Shown piece by piece: positions 1 through 11,205 of a DNA stretch of 64,000 bases (the first letter of the stretch is position 1; every line of letters starts with the position of its first letter). A model generated the notes under the pieces. The model saw only the letters and a list, made by a program, of their open reading frames with translations. It had not been told where the DNA came from and ran no database searches. The stretch comes from Pyropia yezoensis (taxonomy: Eukaryota > Rhodophyta > Bangiophyceae > Bangiales > Bangiaceae). The position numbers and the translations under genes were made by a program. The stretch spans positions 21,437,346-21,501,345 of the forward strand of contig CM020618.1 in NCBI GenBank assembly GCA_009829735.1. The letters run 5' to 3'.

Positions 1-2150
1 ATGTATACTCTTTGGCGGCCGATTCCGTGAGCGGCTTTTCGTGGAGAGGTGTTCGTTGTGATTGTGATGAGCTCTTCCTACGAGGAGTCCTGGGAAGGGA
101 GATGGCTTTCCGCAGCTGCAATGTCCGCACCTGAAGAGCAATTTCACTCGATGGCTGCGCTGTTGCAGGGGGCTCCTGATGTGATCTGCTGCATACCCCT
201 CTTGTGACCACCCGTTCTGCTGGCAGTGCTGCACAGCGTGTGACGATTGGCGGGAGGCAACAACAGCCGGCACAGTAGCGTCTCACCATTCAACCCTGCT
301 CATCGTGTCGTAACACATACCCATATTGACCGCCAAGAAAGTTGTGTCTCTATTCACAGTTTTCTCCAAGTCCAATTCGACTTGATCAATGGGGATTGGA
401 AATACTCTCGTCGAACGATAGCTTTGCGAAGTCTTGTGGCAGCTTTGAAGACATATTGCCCTTCTCCCAATTTTCAGCGGGCCCCAAGAGTGCGAGCACT
501 CTGGTCACATGCACTTTCCCCCGAAGACACGCCTAGTCGTGGCCCAGTGTAGCTGCTTTTTTGGATTTTCATTCAAGTCGTGTCTCATCATTGGCTGCAG
601 CCTATCAATTCTCATGTGTTATTGGGCAGAGGACGGTGTCAGTCCTTTGAACATGCTCGTGGTCGAGAACGTACACTTTGCCTCACTTGGGAAGGTCGAT
701 GCCCCTTCTCGGCGCGTTAGTCGCACTGAACATTCGAGTGCGTCTGCATTGTCGTTGATTATTTTGTTCCCACCACAGCACCGCACCAGCGCGCCGCCCC
801 ACAATGGCGACGGCCTCGTCTGGCACTTGTCACGCTCTCGTCTCCGTCTGCCCCACCCATCGTGACACATCAGGTGCTCTCCCCTCCCCGCGCCTGTCAA
901 GCATCTTCTACGGTGTGCGTTGGCCCCTCTCTGTCATCCCCTTGTTTTCGACGGCGGCTAACAGGCACGTGCAGTTTGGCGTTCAGCTGCCGTCGGAGGA
1001 GCACGCTGGGGCAGCGAAGGGGAGTGGCCTCATTCCTTCTGCTGCAAAAGGGACGCGGATCCATCCCCGCCACCCATCAATCCACGACTGCACTGGAATC
1101 TCACCACGCCATCGAGCTCGTTTCGGCCGGCTTCCTTCCTCAAGACGCACTGTGCGGGGGTGTCCCCCCCCCCCCCCCCCCCTCATACTTTGAAACATCA
1201 TTGTTAAGAGGCTGGCAAGTATGCGCCCTTCTGCGTGGGGTGGCAGGCCTGGCGGTGCGCGAGGGGGGGGGAGGGGACGGTCGACAGACTGCTTCCACTT
1301 AGATGCCTCCAAGGAGGTCTTGAGGAGAAGGATACAGCACCCACGGCATCTGAACACACGCACCTTCCTAAAAAACACATGGGTGATCTCAGAAGCAGAA
1401 AACTGACGACTGCTTGATAGGTTAGATCCTGCTTGCCAAAAGGCATAGGTGGAGCCACGGCCAGTGAGAAGAAGTGGGTCTCAACTCATGCCACGACAGA
1501 GGGTGCGGACGGCGGAAGCTATTCGTCGCTGTTACGAGTTCCCAGAACCAGCAGCGTGGGGGAGATGTCCAAGATTTGGCACACGTATCATGGCTCCTCT
1601 GCCGCCCGGAGCCCGACACTTTTGCTCTGCTGCATTTCATATAGCCAGCGAGAGAACAAAAATAAAACTCCGATCGACAGCAGATGTCTGGGTGAAGACA
1701 GCTGTAGGGCCGCAGGCCGTCGTGGTGCTTCGCAGCCGGCGGGAAGTCCGGAAGCGTCGTCAAACATCGGCGCATCGAGTCGAATTTGCGCCGACGGATG
1801 AGGGTCTCGGAGGTCTCATCTTCACGGATCAAATGTGCGCTTGCGGGCGGACGCTTTTCGCCAGCGTGTCCTCCGACCAGTGTCAGGTTGGAGCAGCGTT
1901 CTGTAATGGGGGAGGAAGATGCAAGTCAAATATCAATCCAAAAGAGCGACCTTGACTAGGCGTGCAGTGTGGCGGAGTATGCCCGTTGTTTACTGCACTA
2001 TACGGAAGTATGTGCTGAAAAGATCCCGTGAAAGTGCCTGTCTTCATGAACAATCTTCATGAGCTCAACAATCCAGGCCTCATGCATTCCGATTGCGCAA
2101 TGCATGTCGTTTTGAGAAAAACCTGAACACGACCCACCCCGCGCTCGCGC
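1..2150. other. No recognisable gene
   Basis: Only short frames open from near-cognate starts are present, and none resembles a known family. The stretch mixes AT-balanced sequence (1-750) with GC-rich sequence and a long C run near 1148-1170. No RNA gene, LTR or inverted repeat was recognised by eye. Confidence 0.6.
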
Positions 2151-2154
2151 CGCT

Positions 2155-2745
2155 CCCCAGCCGCCCCCCCCGCCGTCGTCGTCACCCCCCCCGTCGTGCC
2201 CCCCCCCCCCCCCCCCCTTCGTCGTCATCCCCCCCCCCGTCGTCGTCACCCCGACCCCCGTCGTCGTCGCCCGTCCCCCCGTCGTCGTCGCCCATCCCGA
2301 CGTCGTCGTCGCCCATCCCCCCGTCGTCGTCGCCCACCCCCCCGTGGTCGTCGCCAGCCCCCCGCTGCTGTCTCTCTTCCCCCAGTCGTCGTCGCCCCCC
2401 CCCCCGTCGTCTTCGGCTCTCCTTCCGTGGTCATCGCCCCCCCCCCCCGTGGCCTTCGCTCCCACGCCCGTCGTTGTCGCTCCTCCCCCCGTCGTTGTTG
2501 CTCCCCTCCCCCTCGCTGTTGCGCTCCCTTCCGTCGTTGTCGCGCTTTCCCCCGTCGTTGTCGCGCTCCCCCCCGTCGTCTTCGCCCCCTTTCCCGTCAT
2601 CGTCTCTCTCCCCGCCTTCGTCATCGCCCCGCCCCCGTCGTTGTCGTCCCCTCCCTGTCGTTGTACCCCCCCCCCGTCGTCGTCGTACCCCCCCCGTCGT
2701 TGTCCCCCCTTCTCATGGTGGTCCCCCCCACCCGTCGTTATCACC
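2155..2745. repeat. Pyrimidine-rich CCCCCGTCGTCGTC minisatellite
   Basis: The plus strand is an almost unbroken pyrimidine tract built from imperfect units of a C run followed by two to four GTC or GTT triplets. Units are about 12-18 bases and drift along the array (GTCGTCGTC at the left, GTCGTTGTC in the centre). Long reading frames cross it on both strands, but their Pro/Ser/Arg or Gly/Thr/Asp composition is only the repeat read in different frames, so none is called a gene. Confidence 0.8.
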
Positions 2746-3374
2746 AGGACGGCGGGTATGGTGCCCTGGAGAAGGGGGGGGTCCAAAAAGGAGCAGGTGG
2801 CGGACAGAACGGCAAAAAGACAGTCCCCGGCGAGAGAAGCCCCCTCGACGCGGGGAGGAGGCGCCTGGAAAGAGTGGGTGGCGGCCAGAACGGCGGAGGT
2901 GCTGCTTAGGGTGGACTGATGACCCGGGGGGCCAAAGTGTCGCCGGGACACCTGCTCGTCCCCCCCCACTCTGCCATACTTTTCCCCACGCCATCCATCC
3001 CTCACAACGTCTCTCTCCCAGGGCTCCCGCGCGCGGCAGCACATGATACGACTATCTCACGTTCCAGATGACGAGGGCTGTGTCGGAGGGCGGACAGTCG
3101 TCCACCGCCCCCTCCCCTCTACTCCCCATGCCTCTGCACAAGTACCGACGTGAACACAATAACATGTATTCAAGTGTATTATCAAGATTTCCAGCGCAAT
3201 CGTGCACCAACCCTGAAGGAGAACGGGCTCTGCGGCGACCCAGTTGCGACGACGTCACTGCCACTGTACCACGTCATCTCTTCGCGACCCAGGCACACCA
3301 CCCACCGACAGCCTCACCGTCGTCGCCCCATCCTGCTCCCCCCGTGTCGCGCCTCCCCGTGCGATCCAGAAAGA

Positions 3375-4991
3375 ATGCCTTCTCCATCGGGTCCTCCACC
3401 TACAGCCCCTTTCTTTGCTGCTCTGGGCGGGTCCTCCTCATCGGGCAAGACATCAGTCGCTCGCCGTCCTCGTCTGGGGGACGAGTCGCCCGCAGGGACT
3501 TCATCATCAGACATAGACGCGCCTGCGCGTGGCACGGCACGCCGCAGCCGCAAGCGGCGCGCGCCCCGCGCCCCCACGGGCACCTCGGCGGGGACCCCAG
3601 CGGCTGAGAAGATTCGGTGGACGCCGGCTGCCACAGCGCAACTCCTGGGCTTGCTGGGTGATTCCAGCGAGAGGCGATTGGCGCTGAAGAGCACCAACAA
3701 GACGAAAAAGCTGGGGGCAATCTACGCTCGCTGGGCGACTGTGCTCAACAACACCAATGCCTCACAGGCTGTTGAAGGCCCCAAGGTGATGGCGAAGATC
3801 AAGAAGCTGTCAAGTGCATGGCGCGCTGTCGACGAGTAGGTGGCCAAGCTGCGTAATCGTGGGGCAGCCACGCAAGACGTCGTGGACAAGACAGCTACGT
3901 ATACCCCCTACTTGGGCCGACTCTTCATCTACTTCGGCTGAACGCGTCGCACAAGTGTCATTCGCCTCTGCGCCCGTGCTCATGCCCCTTGATGACGGGA
4001 AATTGATGGCCATGGTCACGGACCCGGATCGCCAGCGCACTTAAGTTCCCCCCTCTCAGAACGGATTGGGTGGGCAAGATCACTTCCGGCGCTTTATATA
4101 GTGGCCAGCTAGATCACTTCTGACTCCCTATGTGATAACACGTGAGTTGCTCCTTTCCAGGTCCAGCCATATCTGGCCCGAGGCTTGTTGACTTTTCCTG
4201 CTGTTGCTTTCTTCCTTTGAATTTACGCTTCCTTACTCTTCATCACGTTTCTCGCAGCCGAATTGAGGACTACGACAAAAGGCACGCTATTTGGGGAACG
4301 AGCGCGGAGGTGGAGCGTCAGATTGTGCTAGAGTCTTGCTTGCCGACCCCTCCCCGCTCCCCTGCGTGTTCCGGCGCCGTACCCTCCCCTGCGCGCTCCG
4401 GGGCCCGTGCCGTCGGAGGGGATCAGGGAGTGATGGAGCAGGCTCGCCGCGTCGGAGACACCATCGGACGCGACGCTCCTTCCAGTCGGGCTCGAGGTCT
4501 CCTGCCCCTCCTCAACCTCAGATCCCCAAGCACCGCGTGGGTCACCTGCGCGCCCTTCCCCCCCTGCCGCCGGTGGTGGCTTGCGGGGCAACTCGGCTTC
4601 GCCCCCCACATCTCCTGCTGGCTCACCTGGGCGTTCTGGCTTGGCGCGCGTAGTGCCCCCGGGTGCGTTGATAAGCAAGCAGCCTTCCGCACCCGCCAAG
4701 ATGACCTTGTTGAACCGCGTCGCCGATGCGATGACCAGCGCCCAGTCCAGCCGCACGGAGCGCTTTCAGGCAATTCATATGCAGGCCCAGTGGACAAAGG
4801 AATATCAAGACGGGCGGCTGGCACTCGCTGAGCGTATGGTCTCTGTGAAGGAGAAAGAGGCTGCCCTCGTGCAGCAAATCAACGACACGGACCAGCGCCG
4901 CAAGACGAGCGAGAGTATCACAACGCGCATGCTTCAGTTTGCGACCGCCAACGTTACAGTGTTGCAGATGCTTGCCATGCAGCGTGAGTAG
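3375..4991 (+). pseudogene. Myb/SANT-like partner protein of a Harbinger transposon, decayed
   Basis: In PIF/Harbinger elements a second gene encodes a Myb/SANT-like (trihelix) protein that binds DNA and helps the transposase. The frame opens at an ATG at 3375 with a Ser/Pro/Arg-rich leader and a basic RRSRKRRAPR patch. It then shows a helical SANT-like block (WTPAATAQLLGLLG, then IYARWATVLNN and WRAV). An in-frame TAG at 3837-3839 interrupts it; the same frame continues with VAKLRNRG and YTPYLGRLFIYFG before a TGA at 3939-3941. A related frame at 4581-4991 encodes a Gln/Glu/Lys-rich helical tail (LALAERMVSVKEKEAALVQQ), as is usual at the C-terminus of such proteins. The DNA between could be an intron or decay. 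It faces the transposase remnant at 5547-6867. The family call rests on pattern and context. Confidence 0.6.
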
Positions 4992-5546
4992 CTTGCGGGT
5001 AGTGGTGATGAGCTAGCCGGCCTTGCCGGTGGCGACAGCCCGGCGGGGGACGCCAGACTGGCGGGCAGTGAGGTGCCTGTGAGAAAAGGCGGGGACGCCA
5101 GGGGTGGCAGGGCATCCGGGAGTAGCGAGGTGGCAGGAGGGGGGGGGGCGGCTGGTGTCGGGGCGACAGGGGGAGAGTCGGCTGCGGGGGGGTCCGTGTA
5201 GACGACAGGGGTCGATCTGCAAGTGTCTTTGTACCGAGGCGTGTCCGTGGCCCGGCGCCTGGCGTCGGGCAGAGACTCCCAGAGTAGGTCTGTCCTTCGC
5301 GCACTGCAATTGGAAGAGTCTTCAAATTGTTGCAGAGCTCACTCCGTGCTTGTAACCGTTGTATCGACGCATTGAATGGTTAATCTTCTCGGACAGGCTG
5401 GGGGCCGCCATGCAGACTGCTCCTGCTGGTCGCGAGTTCAATGAGGCCTCGTCTGGCTGAATTTGTACGTCACAAGATTCGTAAAAGTCCTACTCATGAT
5501 GCAGTTCCCACAGAGCGTCTGCTAAGTCATCACGCATTTGAACGGC

Positions 5547-6867
5547 TCACTCGTAATTGTCACTGTCTTGCGCGTCAGCTGCTGTCGTCGCGTCGTCTTG
5601 TTCTCGCGCGTCCACCGGGTCGTCCCAGGTGTTCCCCTGGTCAAGCAGGAAGTTGTGCAAGCGTACACAGCACTCAATAATGCTGGGCACAAACTCCATT
5701 TCAGCCGAGACGCTCTGGTGTAGGACGCGCCACCGTCCCTTCAAAAGCCCAAAGGCGTTCTCAGCGACAGCCCGAGTTGAGCATTCAAACCGGTTGAACA
5801 TCCGCCGCCGTTCGGTGGTCAGTTGGTCCTCTGGGTACGGCCTGACAAGCCACGTCTCCAGGGCGAACGCCCCGACAGCCAAAAGAAGATATCCCGGGTG
5901 AAGCACCGGTGTGCTGCTCACGTGCCGTTCGTACCATGCGCTTTACTTGAAGGCGTGGCTGTCGGCCATCGAGCCTCGCAGTCCTGATCTGGTCATCAGA
6001 AACCGCTTGTCGGCGTCGACGATGGCCGAGAAGATGAGTCAATAGAAGCATTTCCTCGTGCTGAGCGCCGCCTTAAGCTTTGTGCGGGGGGTGCGGATTG
6101 GCACCAGGCAGCCGTCAATGGCACCCGCAACTTTGCGGATACGGTAGTCCAGTCAGGACTCTAACCGCTTCGCCACGGCAGCCTGCCCCGCTTCCGTCGT
6201 GGAGAAGCGAGGGTGGGGTAGAGTGTCGAAGATGGCATTCACCACCTCGCGCAGTATGGGAGAGAACGTTGACAGAGCTATGTCCGACACGTTACAAGAA
6301 GTGCTCTGGCTCCCCCCCTGGGCAGGCCAGAACACGACTACGAGCAGTCGAACGCGAGGCTGTATTGACGGTGGACGCCCCACCGCGCCGTCGCCATCCA
6401 CGCGCAAGAAGGGCAACACCGTACAGGGCCTCAAACGACGACGGTGTCACGCGGGTTTTCGAGAAAAAATACTGGCCATCGCTCTCGTCAAGCCGCCGTA
6501 TCCATTCTTTACCGCAGTCACGAACGTACTGGCAGGGAGCGACACCTGCGGCCTTAGGGAACAGCAGCGCGATGGAGAACGCCAAAAGAGCGGCCGTGTC
6601 GGTCTCATCGTCGCTTGCATCATCAAGGATATTGGCCTCCCTCCCAGCTAGGCCCGAAGCAAAACCGTCCTCAGGCAGCGGCTCATCCTCCATGGCCAAA
6701 ACACCCACATCAGCCTCGGCCAAAAGAGCATTCGCATCGGCGCCACCGTCGAACGAAAAACCTCCGGCGCCACGACCGACAAAGAATATGTCGTAGATTT
6801 GGTCATCACAGTCGCCGAGCGGGTCCTCCCAAGCTTGGTCCGCAAGCTGAGCTCGCCTACGTGGCAT
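5547..6867 (-). pseudogene. PIF/Harbinger DDE transposase (HARBI1/DDE_Tnp_4 type), broken
   Basis: Cut-and-paste transposase remnant. On the minus strand an ATG at 6867 opens an acidic N-terminal part (residues 1 to ~190). Recognisable blocks then follow in shifting frames: VSDIALSTFSPILREVVNAI near 6300, VAGAIDGCLVPIRTPRT near 6100 (first catalytic Asp), VDADKRF with GSMADS near 6000 (second Asp), and FECSTRAVAENAFGLLKGRW near 5750 (catalytic Glu), ending with a typical VRLHNFLLDQG segment. At least two frame changes and an in-frame TGA (after CFY, near 6040) break the gene, so no full protein can be made, although all three acidic catalytic positions survive. It lies tail to tail with the Myb-like pseudogene; together they make one dead Harbinger element whose terminal repeats I could not fix. 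Confidence 0.8.
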
Positions 6868-7939
6868 CTTGTCATGGGCAGCAGCACAGAGAGGGGGGTG
6901 GGCGCGGGGGATGTGCCGGTAGCAGGTTGACTGGGTTGGAGCGGTGAGGGTGTGTGAGCACGGAAGAGCACTGAACGCTGGATGACCTTGAGGGTGGCGA
7001 GCCCTGTGGAGCGACGCAGCCCTCTTTGTAGCGCGGTTGGAGGACGGAAGGGATAGGCAGACAGGTCGAGAGGGTTACAAACACAAACAGGATGTTAACG
7101 ACCCGCACAGGAGAGATAGGGAAGAGCGAGTAAGTCAACAAGGCAGGTTAGGGGGATGGAGTACAGTCAATCGAGGACCAACAGGACGCCAGCAGGTGCG
7201 GGAAGGATGATGGCAGAAGGAGGGGATGCGCAAAGGAGACGCAGAGCGGCCAGCGGGACACATGCAGGTACAGGAAGGTGGAGGGGGGGGACGTCACACA
7301 GGCAGGCGAGGGACGGCGGACAGCAGGGGGGGGAGGAGGGGAGGGTGGCGGAGGAGGGGAGGAGAGGAGGGGGGGCCCGCTGAACAGCCGGCCAACAACC
7401 GGTGCAGTTCGCGCAGGGGGGTGGCGCACAGTCCCCAACAGCGGGAGCGTGCACACAAAGGAACGCGGGGCGGTGATGGGGGAGCGACGGCGGCGAAAGA
7501 TAGCGGCGCAAACCACACCTGACGCGAAAGGCAGCGGCCATGCGAGGGAGGGACGAAGGGCGGGCCGACGTGCGCGCGTTGACTGAACCGCGCGATTGCG
7601 CAGACTCTGAAGAAGTCAAGCAAGGGTGGGGGGGGGGTTCGCCACTGCCAAGCGTTCGCGCTAAGAGACTCGGCTTGCCGACGGCACCTGAATTGTGGTT
7701 GCGCGCTGATCGACTTGATACGACTTGATACGACTTCTTTGCTCAATCGGGAGTTGATTTCGGTCCGATCGATCGACTGACTGTACTTTGTCGCGGTCCC
7801 ATCGCTGGTCCGAACCCCAGACCTGGTTTGGGAGGCAGTCTGGTGGTTGGTCTAGAAACGGCCCAGTTTACTGCGAAATCTGGAGCGTGGACCCTGCACT
7901 GGCCCGGACCTGGTCCAGGGAACGTGTTACCGAATTAGG
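6868..7939. other. No recognisable gene; G-rich tract at 7260-7380
   Basis: The left part probably belongs to the flank of the dead Harbinger element. At 7260-7380 the plus strand is purine-rich with many GGG and GGAGG runs. No protein family, RNA gene or LTR start was recognised. The TACGACTTGA motif repeats at 7719-7735. Confidence 0.5.
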
Positions 7940-8019
7940 CCCCGGTGACGTTGATGCCGATCCTACCTGGTGAGTGTTCCCTGAGCATGGAAGAGCAACG
8001 GATCCCTCTTGTGCTACAT

Positions 8020-8037
8020 TGGTGGAGCAGCAGGGGA
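8020..8037 (+). other. Primer binding site of the truncated gypsy copy
   Basis: One base after the LTR end, TGGTGGAGCAGCAGGGGA begins with TGG as expected for pairing with a tRNA 3' CCA end. It is identical to the site beside the 5' LTR of the complete element. The tRNA species was not identified; it is not the common initiator-Met site. Confidence 0.7.
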
Positions 8038-8247
8038 CAGGTTTCGGTCACCGTAGTGGTGACGCCGTCTTCGGCCCTTGCGCACGGATAGGGAGCCGGT
8101 CCTTTCCTTGTACCCGTGGTGTTGCGATCTGTTTGACTGTGTTGAGTTGGTCTGTTTGACTATGATCAAGTGTTACGTCCCCCAACCTACCCCCTCGCTC
8201 CCTTCTTTGTGGTGACCGTTAAATACGTCGGTTGACTGATTGTGACT

Positions 8248-10431
8248 ATGTCTATCCAAGAGACGGGGAACGTTCAAGATGACGGATCGGGGTCCACACC
8301 GACCCCGGAGGTGATCACAGGAACCGGAAGCGGTAACCCGACCGACAACATTGAGACGCCGATGCCCTCCGGCGCCGGATAGACGTTCGGTAAGGCTCGG
8401 ACGGCAGGAGGCGGAGGCCTGCCTCAACCGCCGACGGCAGAGATCACTCCGCCGCCACCTTCACCAGGGGATTCCCTGATGGCATCGTTGGCTCGCATCG
8501 AGGCCCGTTTTTCCGGACTCGACGCCTGTCAAGAGCGAACGGAGGACGGAATGGCAGTGTTGATGTCAACACGCCACACGACGGGACCCCGTCGTATTCC
8601 TCCCACTCCGGTACGGTTTGAACCGGCCGGAGTAATATCTGAGGCCACCGGGGTTGACCACGGCGCAGCAACCACAGGGCAAGCCCCGGACACGGCGGGT
8701 TATGGATCCGACGCGTCAGCCGAGTTGGAACGGAGCCCCACGGAGCGCTACGCTCGGAGTACCCGAAGCGGACTCCGCAGATACTGCCCGGCCGATACCT
8801 ACGCCGGTGCAGAATCGGCCACCGGCGGGTGTGGTACCCTGTCCCAGTGTTCTCAAGACGGAGGAAGTCAAGCGATTCGGGAACCCGAGGCGACCACTCA
8901 AGAAGTATCGGCCCCATTGGTTCAGGTCATGACCGCGCAGGTTACTACGAGCCTACTGAAGCGCATGGAGTCGAATGCGTTCACTCACCAACTGTCCAAG
9001 CAACTGGATACCCAGGACGCTGATACGGAGATTGTCAACGAGGTCTTCCGGTCGGTACTGACTCCGGAACGTTATCGTTTGGAGGACCTTACAACTCTCG
9101 TATCGAAGTCGATGCGTCACACCTCGCATCGGGATATCCGATCTATGCAGACCCTGATGAAGGGAGTTCCGATGTTCGGAGGCCCGAGCGGACGTCCGCT
9201 GGCAGTCATCGTCTTCTTGACCAGATTCAAGGCAGCCGCAGACAAACCACTCGTTAGCGAGGGGTTAGCCATGGAGATCCTCCCGTTCTTTGTTGATGAA
9301 CGGGTACGAGGCATCCTTCGGCAGGCATCCCCGATGCCGGGAATGAGGGTCGCAGCCACCCCCATGGATTACCGTGGGACTCTTAAGGGGCTGCTGAGCA
9401 GCTACCTCAGTGAGGACAAGTGCGAAGACCACTGCCGGGCCCTTCGCACCGCCACCGCCCAGGCCTGGGAGGATGAGGAGATGTTCAGACTCCGAATCCA
9501 AGAGCTCGACTACGAACTGGGGAAACTCCTAGGAGAAAGTGAGCTACGGGCCATCCTGTTCGCGGAAGTACCCACCTACGTGCGGATATCCGCACGAGGA
9601 GCCAATAAGGTACGGACGAGCTTCAGTCGACTGATGCACATGTGCAAGTCACTGGGGGACGCCTACCGGTTGCTTCACCCGGAGTGCGCCCTAGCCGCGA
9701 AGCCCAAGGGCGAGGGGAGCAAGCTCAGTCTTACCCCTGTACAGAGGAAAGAAAAGGCGGAACGTAAGGCCGCACCAGTACTGATGGTGACCGGGTATCC
9801 CCCCCCAGGCGAGGGGGAACCCCTAGTCGACCAACAGGGCCACCTGTTGCTACCGGCTATGCCCGTCATTGACGACGAGGGGACGGTGGTTTGTGTTGCC
9901 CCGGCGGCGACCCAGTTCCAGGTCAACGAGGGCGCCTGACGGCGCGTCCCGTACGTACGGACGACAGGGTACTCCCCGAATACGGGGAACCCCCATCAAC
10001 CCATGCCAACGTGGGCGGTACGTACGAAGTCACCTCCGCAGATTGCGGGCAGGCCCAACCGGTTGGGAGAGTCCATGTTCCGCTTGACCGAAGTACCCAA
10101 GGCCTACCAAGGAGCAGACAACCGGACCCCCGATGCAGTCACCCGGAGCTATGGGGCCACCCCGACGCGGACAATCGGCACGACAGGTTCATCCGGATGT
10201 ATGTTGTGCGGGGATCCCGAGCACTGGGTAGCCTCATGCCCACTCATCCCGGAGGAGTCCCGACGAGCAGCATCGCAACGCAAGGCAGCCACTGGAGGTT
10301 ATCCTGCCAGAGCACCGGGCCCCGCACCGGGCAGGCAGCAGTCCCAAGGAGGAGTACTGGCGGTTGAGGAGGCACCCCCTCTCCCAGATACCCCGGAAGA
10401 CGCCACCCAGCCAAGTGCGGGAAACGAGTAA
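8248..10431 (+). pseudogene. gag: Gag of a Ty3/gypsy element, two nonsense codons
   Basis: Structural Gag protein that would form the retrotransposon particle. The ATG at 8248 is the counterpart of the intact gag start at 39337. The frame carries a disordered leader, a central retrotransposon-gag region (about 9120-9700) with the block YELGKLLGESELRAILF, and a C-terminal CCHC zinc knuckle CMLCGDPEHWVASC near 10195 for RNA binding. TAG at 8380-8382 (TCG in the intact relative) and TGA at 9937-9939 (GGA in the relative) interrupt an otherwise continuous frame ending at TAA 10429-10431. Gag therefore cannot be made full length. No pol follows. Confidence 0.88.
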
Positions 10432-10520
10432 GAGGAAGGGTAACACGGGGCCGCTGGGGCAACCCGAGCGTGCTATCCCGTACGGCCACGGGGAAAGCCC
10501 CACGGAGAGCGCGGCAGAGC

Positions 10521-11205
10521 ACATGAGTACAATCTTTCTCCATTGCTGTGACATCCTTTCTTGGGCACGGTGTCTAGTAACCAATGCAGGTCGACCGACC
10601 TCTACGGTGCGATCAACGCATGTGTCAGCATTCGATCGTTGTCACCGACCAATCAGAGGGCGGAATCAAGTTACAATCCTTGGGCTTACGGTCGCCACGA
10701 AGGGTGCCCAACCATGGAGAAAGACTGTACGCGTTTATTGTAAGTTTATAATCATGTACAGTATGTGAGCAAAAATATCCGTATGTTCACGCAACACTTC
10801 TTCATCCCAGATGAAGTCTCCACACCTGCCTCCTTGAAACAGTGCGCGCAACAGTTCCGCTACGTTTCAGAAAAAACCTTCATCTAACTACATCTTGTTT
10901 CCGCCGTGTCGGTCGCCAAAGCCGCTACACGCCCTTCGCGTGCGTGGCGTTCTGGCGAGTGACCACGACACGCTTGACACGCCCAACATCCGCTGTTGCA
11001 TGCCGCCAGTACACTCGTCCTGTTGGCGTGTGCCACATGGGCGCTGGGCGGACCGTGCCTCAGCCTTCTTCTCCCTGACGTCTTTCTCATCCCTTCCTCG
11101 TTGTCGTTGGATCTTGACGCCTAAACGCGTCGTTCCTTTTAGCTGTCGGCGGTAGGCTCCTCGCCCCACTTCTGCGCTTGCGTGCGGCGGCGGCCAACTG
11201 ACGAT
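10521..11205. other. Intergenic, upstream of the glycosidase-like gene
   Basis: No gene recognised. The stretch holds the breakpoint of the truncated retrotransposon and, presumably, the promoter of the next gene. No clear TATA box was seen near the ATG. Confidence 0.5.

Larger units (their letters stand above)
7940..10520 (+). mobile_element. Truncated Ty3/gypsy retrotransposon (LTR end, leader, gag)
   Basis: The last ~79 bases of an LTR, ending at 8018 in TGCTACA, match the LTR end of the complete element at 29202-39925. A primer binding site, a leader (8038-8247) and gag then follow in the same order and with obvious sequence similarity. Similarity stops around 10514-10520, just after the point where protease starts in the complete copy, so pol and the 3' LTR are missing. 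The upstream part of the LTR is not recognisable. Divergence from the complete copy is clearly larger than between that copy's own LTRs, so this is an older insertion or a related subfamily. Confidence 0.85.

Noticed and set aside
2093..3046. 317- and 348-codon frames on opposite strands
   Set aside because: Both are translations of the pyrimidine-rich minisatellite. Their Pro/Ser/Arg and Gly/Thr/Asp content follows the repeat unit and no domain is present.
7656..7939. Expected remainder of the LTR before 7940
   Set aside because: Compared with the 363-bp LTR by eye; only the last ~79 bases are similar, so I did not extend the LTR call.
3375..10431. Reassigned stop codons to explain several interrupted frames
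   Set aside because: Interruptions use both TAG and TGA, and the decayed elements also have frameshifts. The host genes end at ordinary stops, so simple decay explains them.
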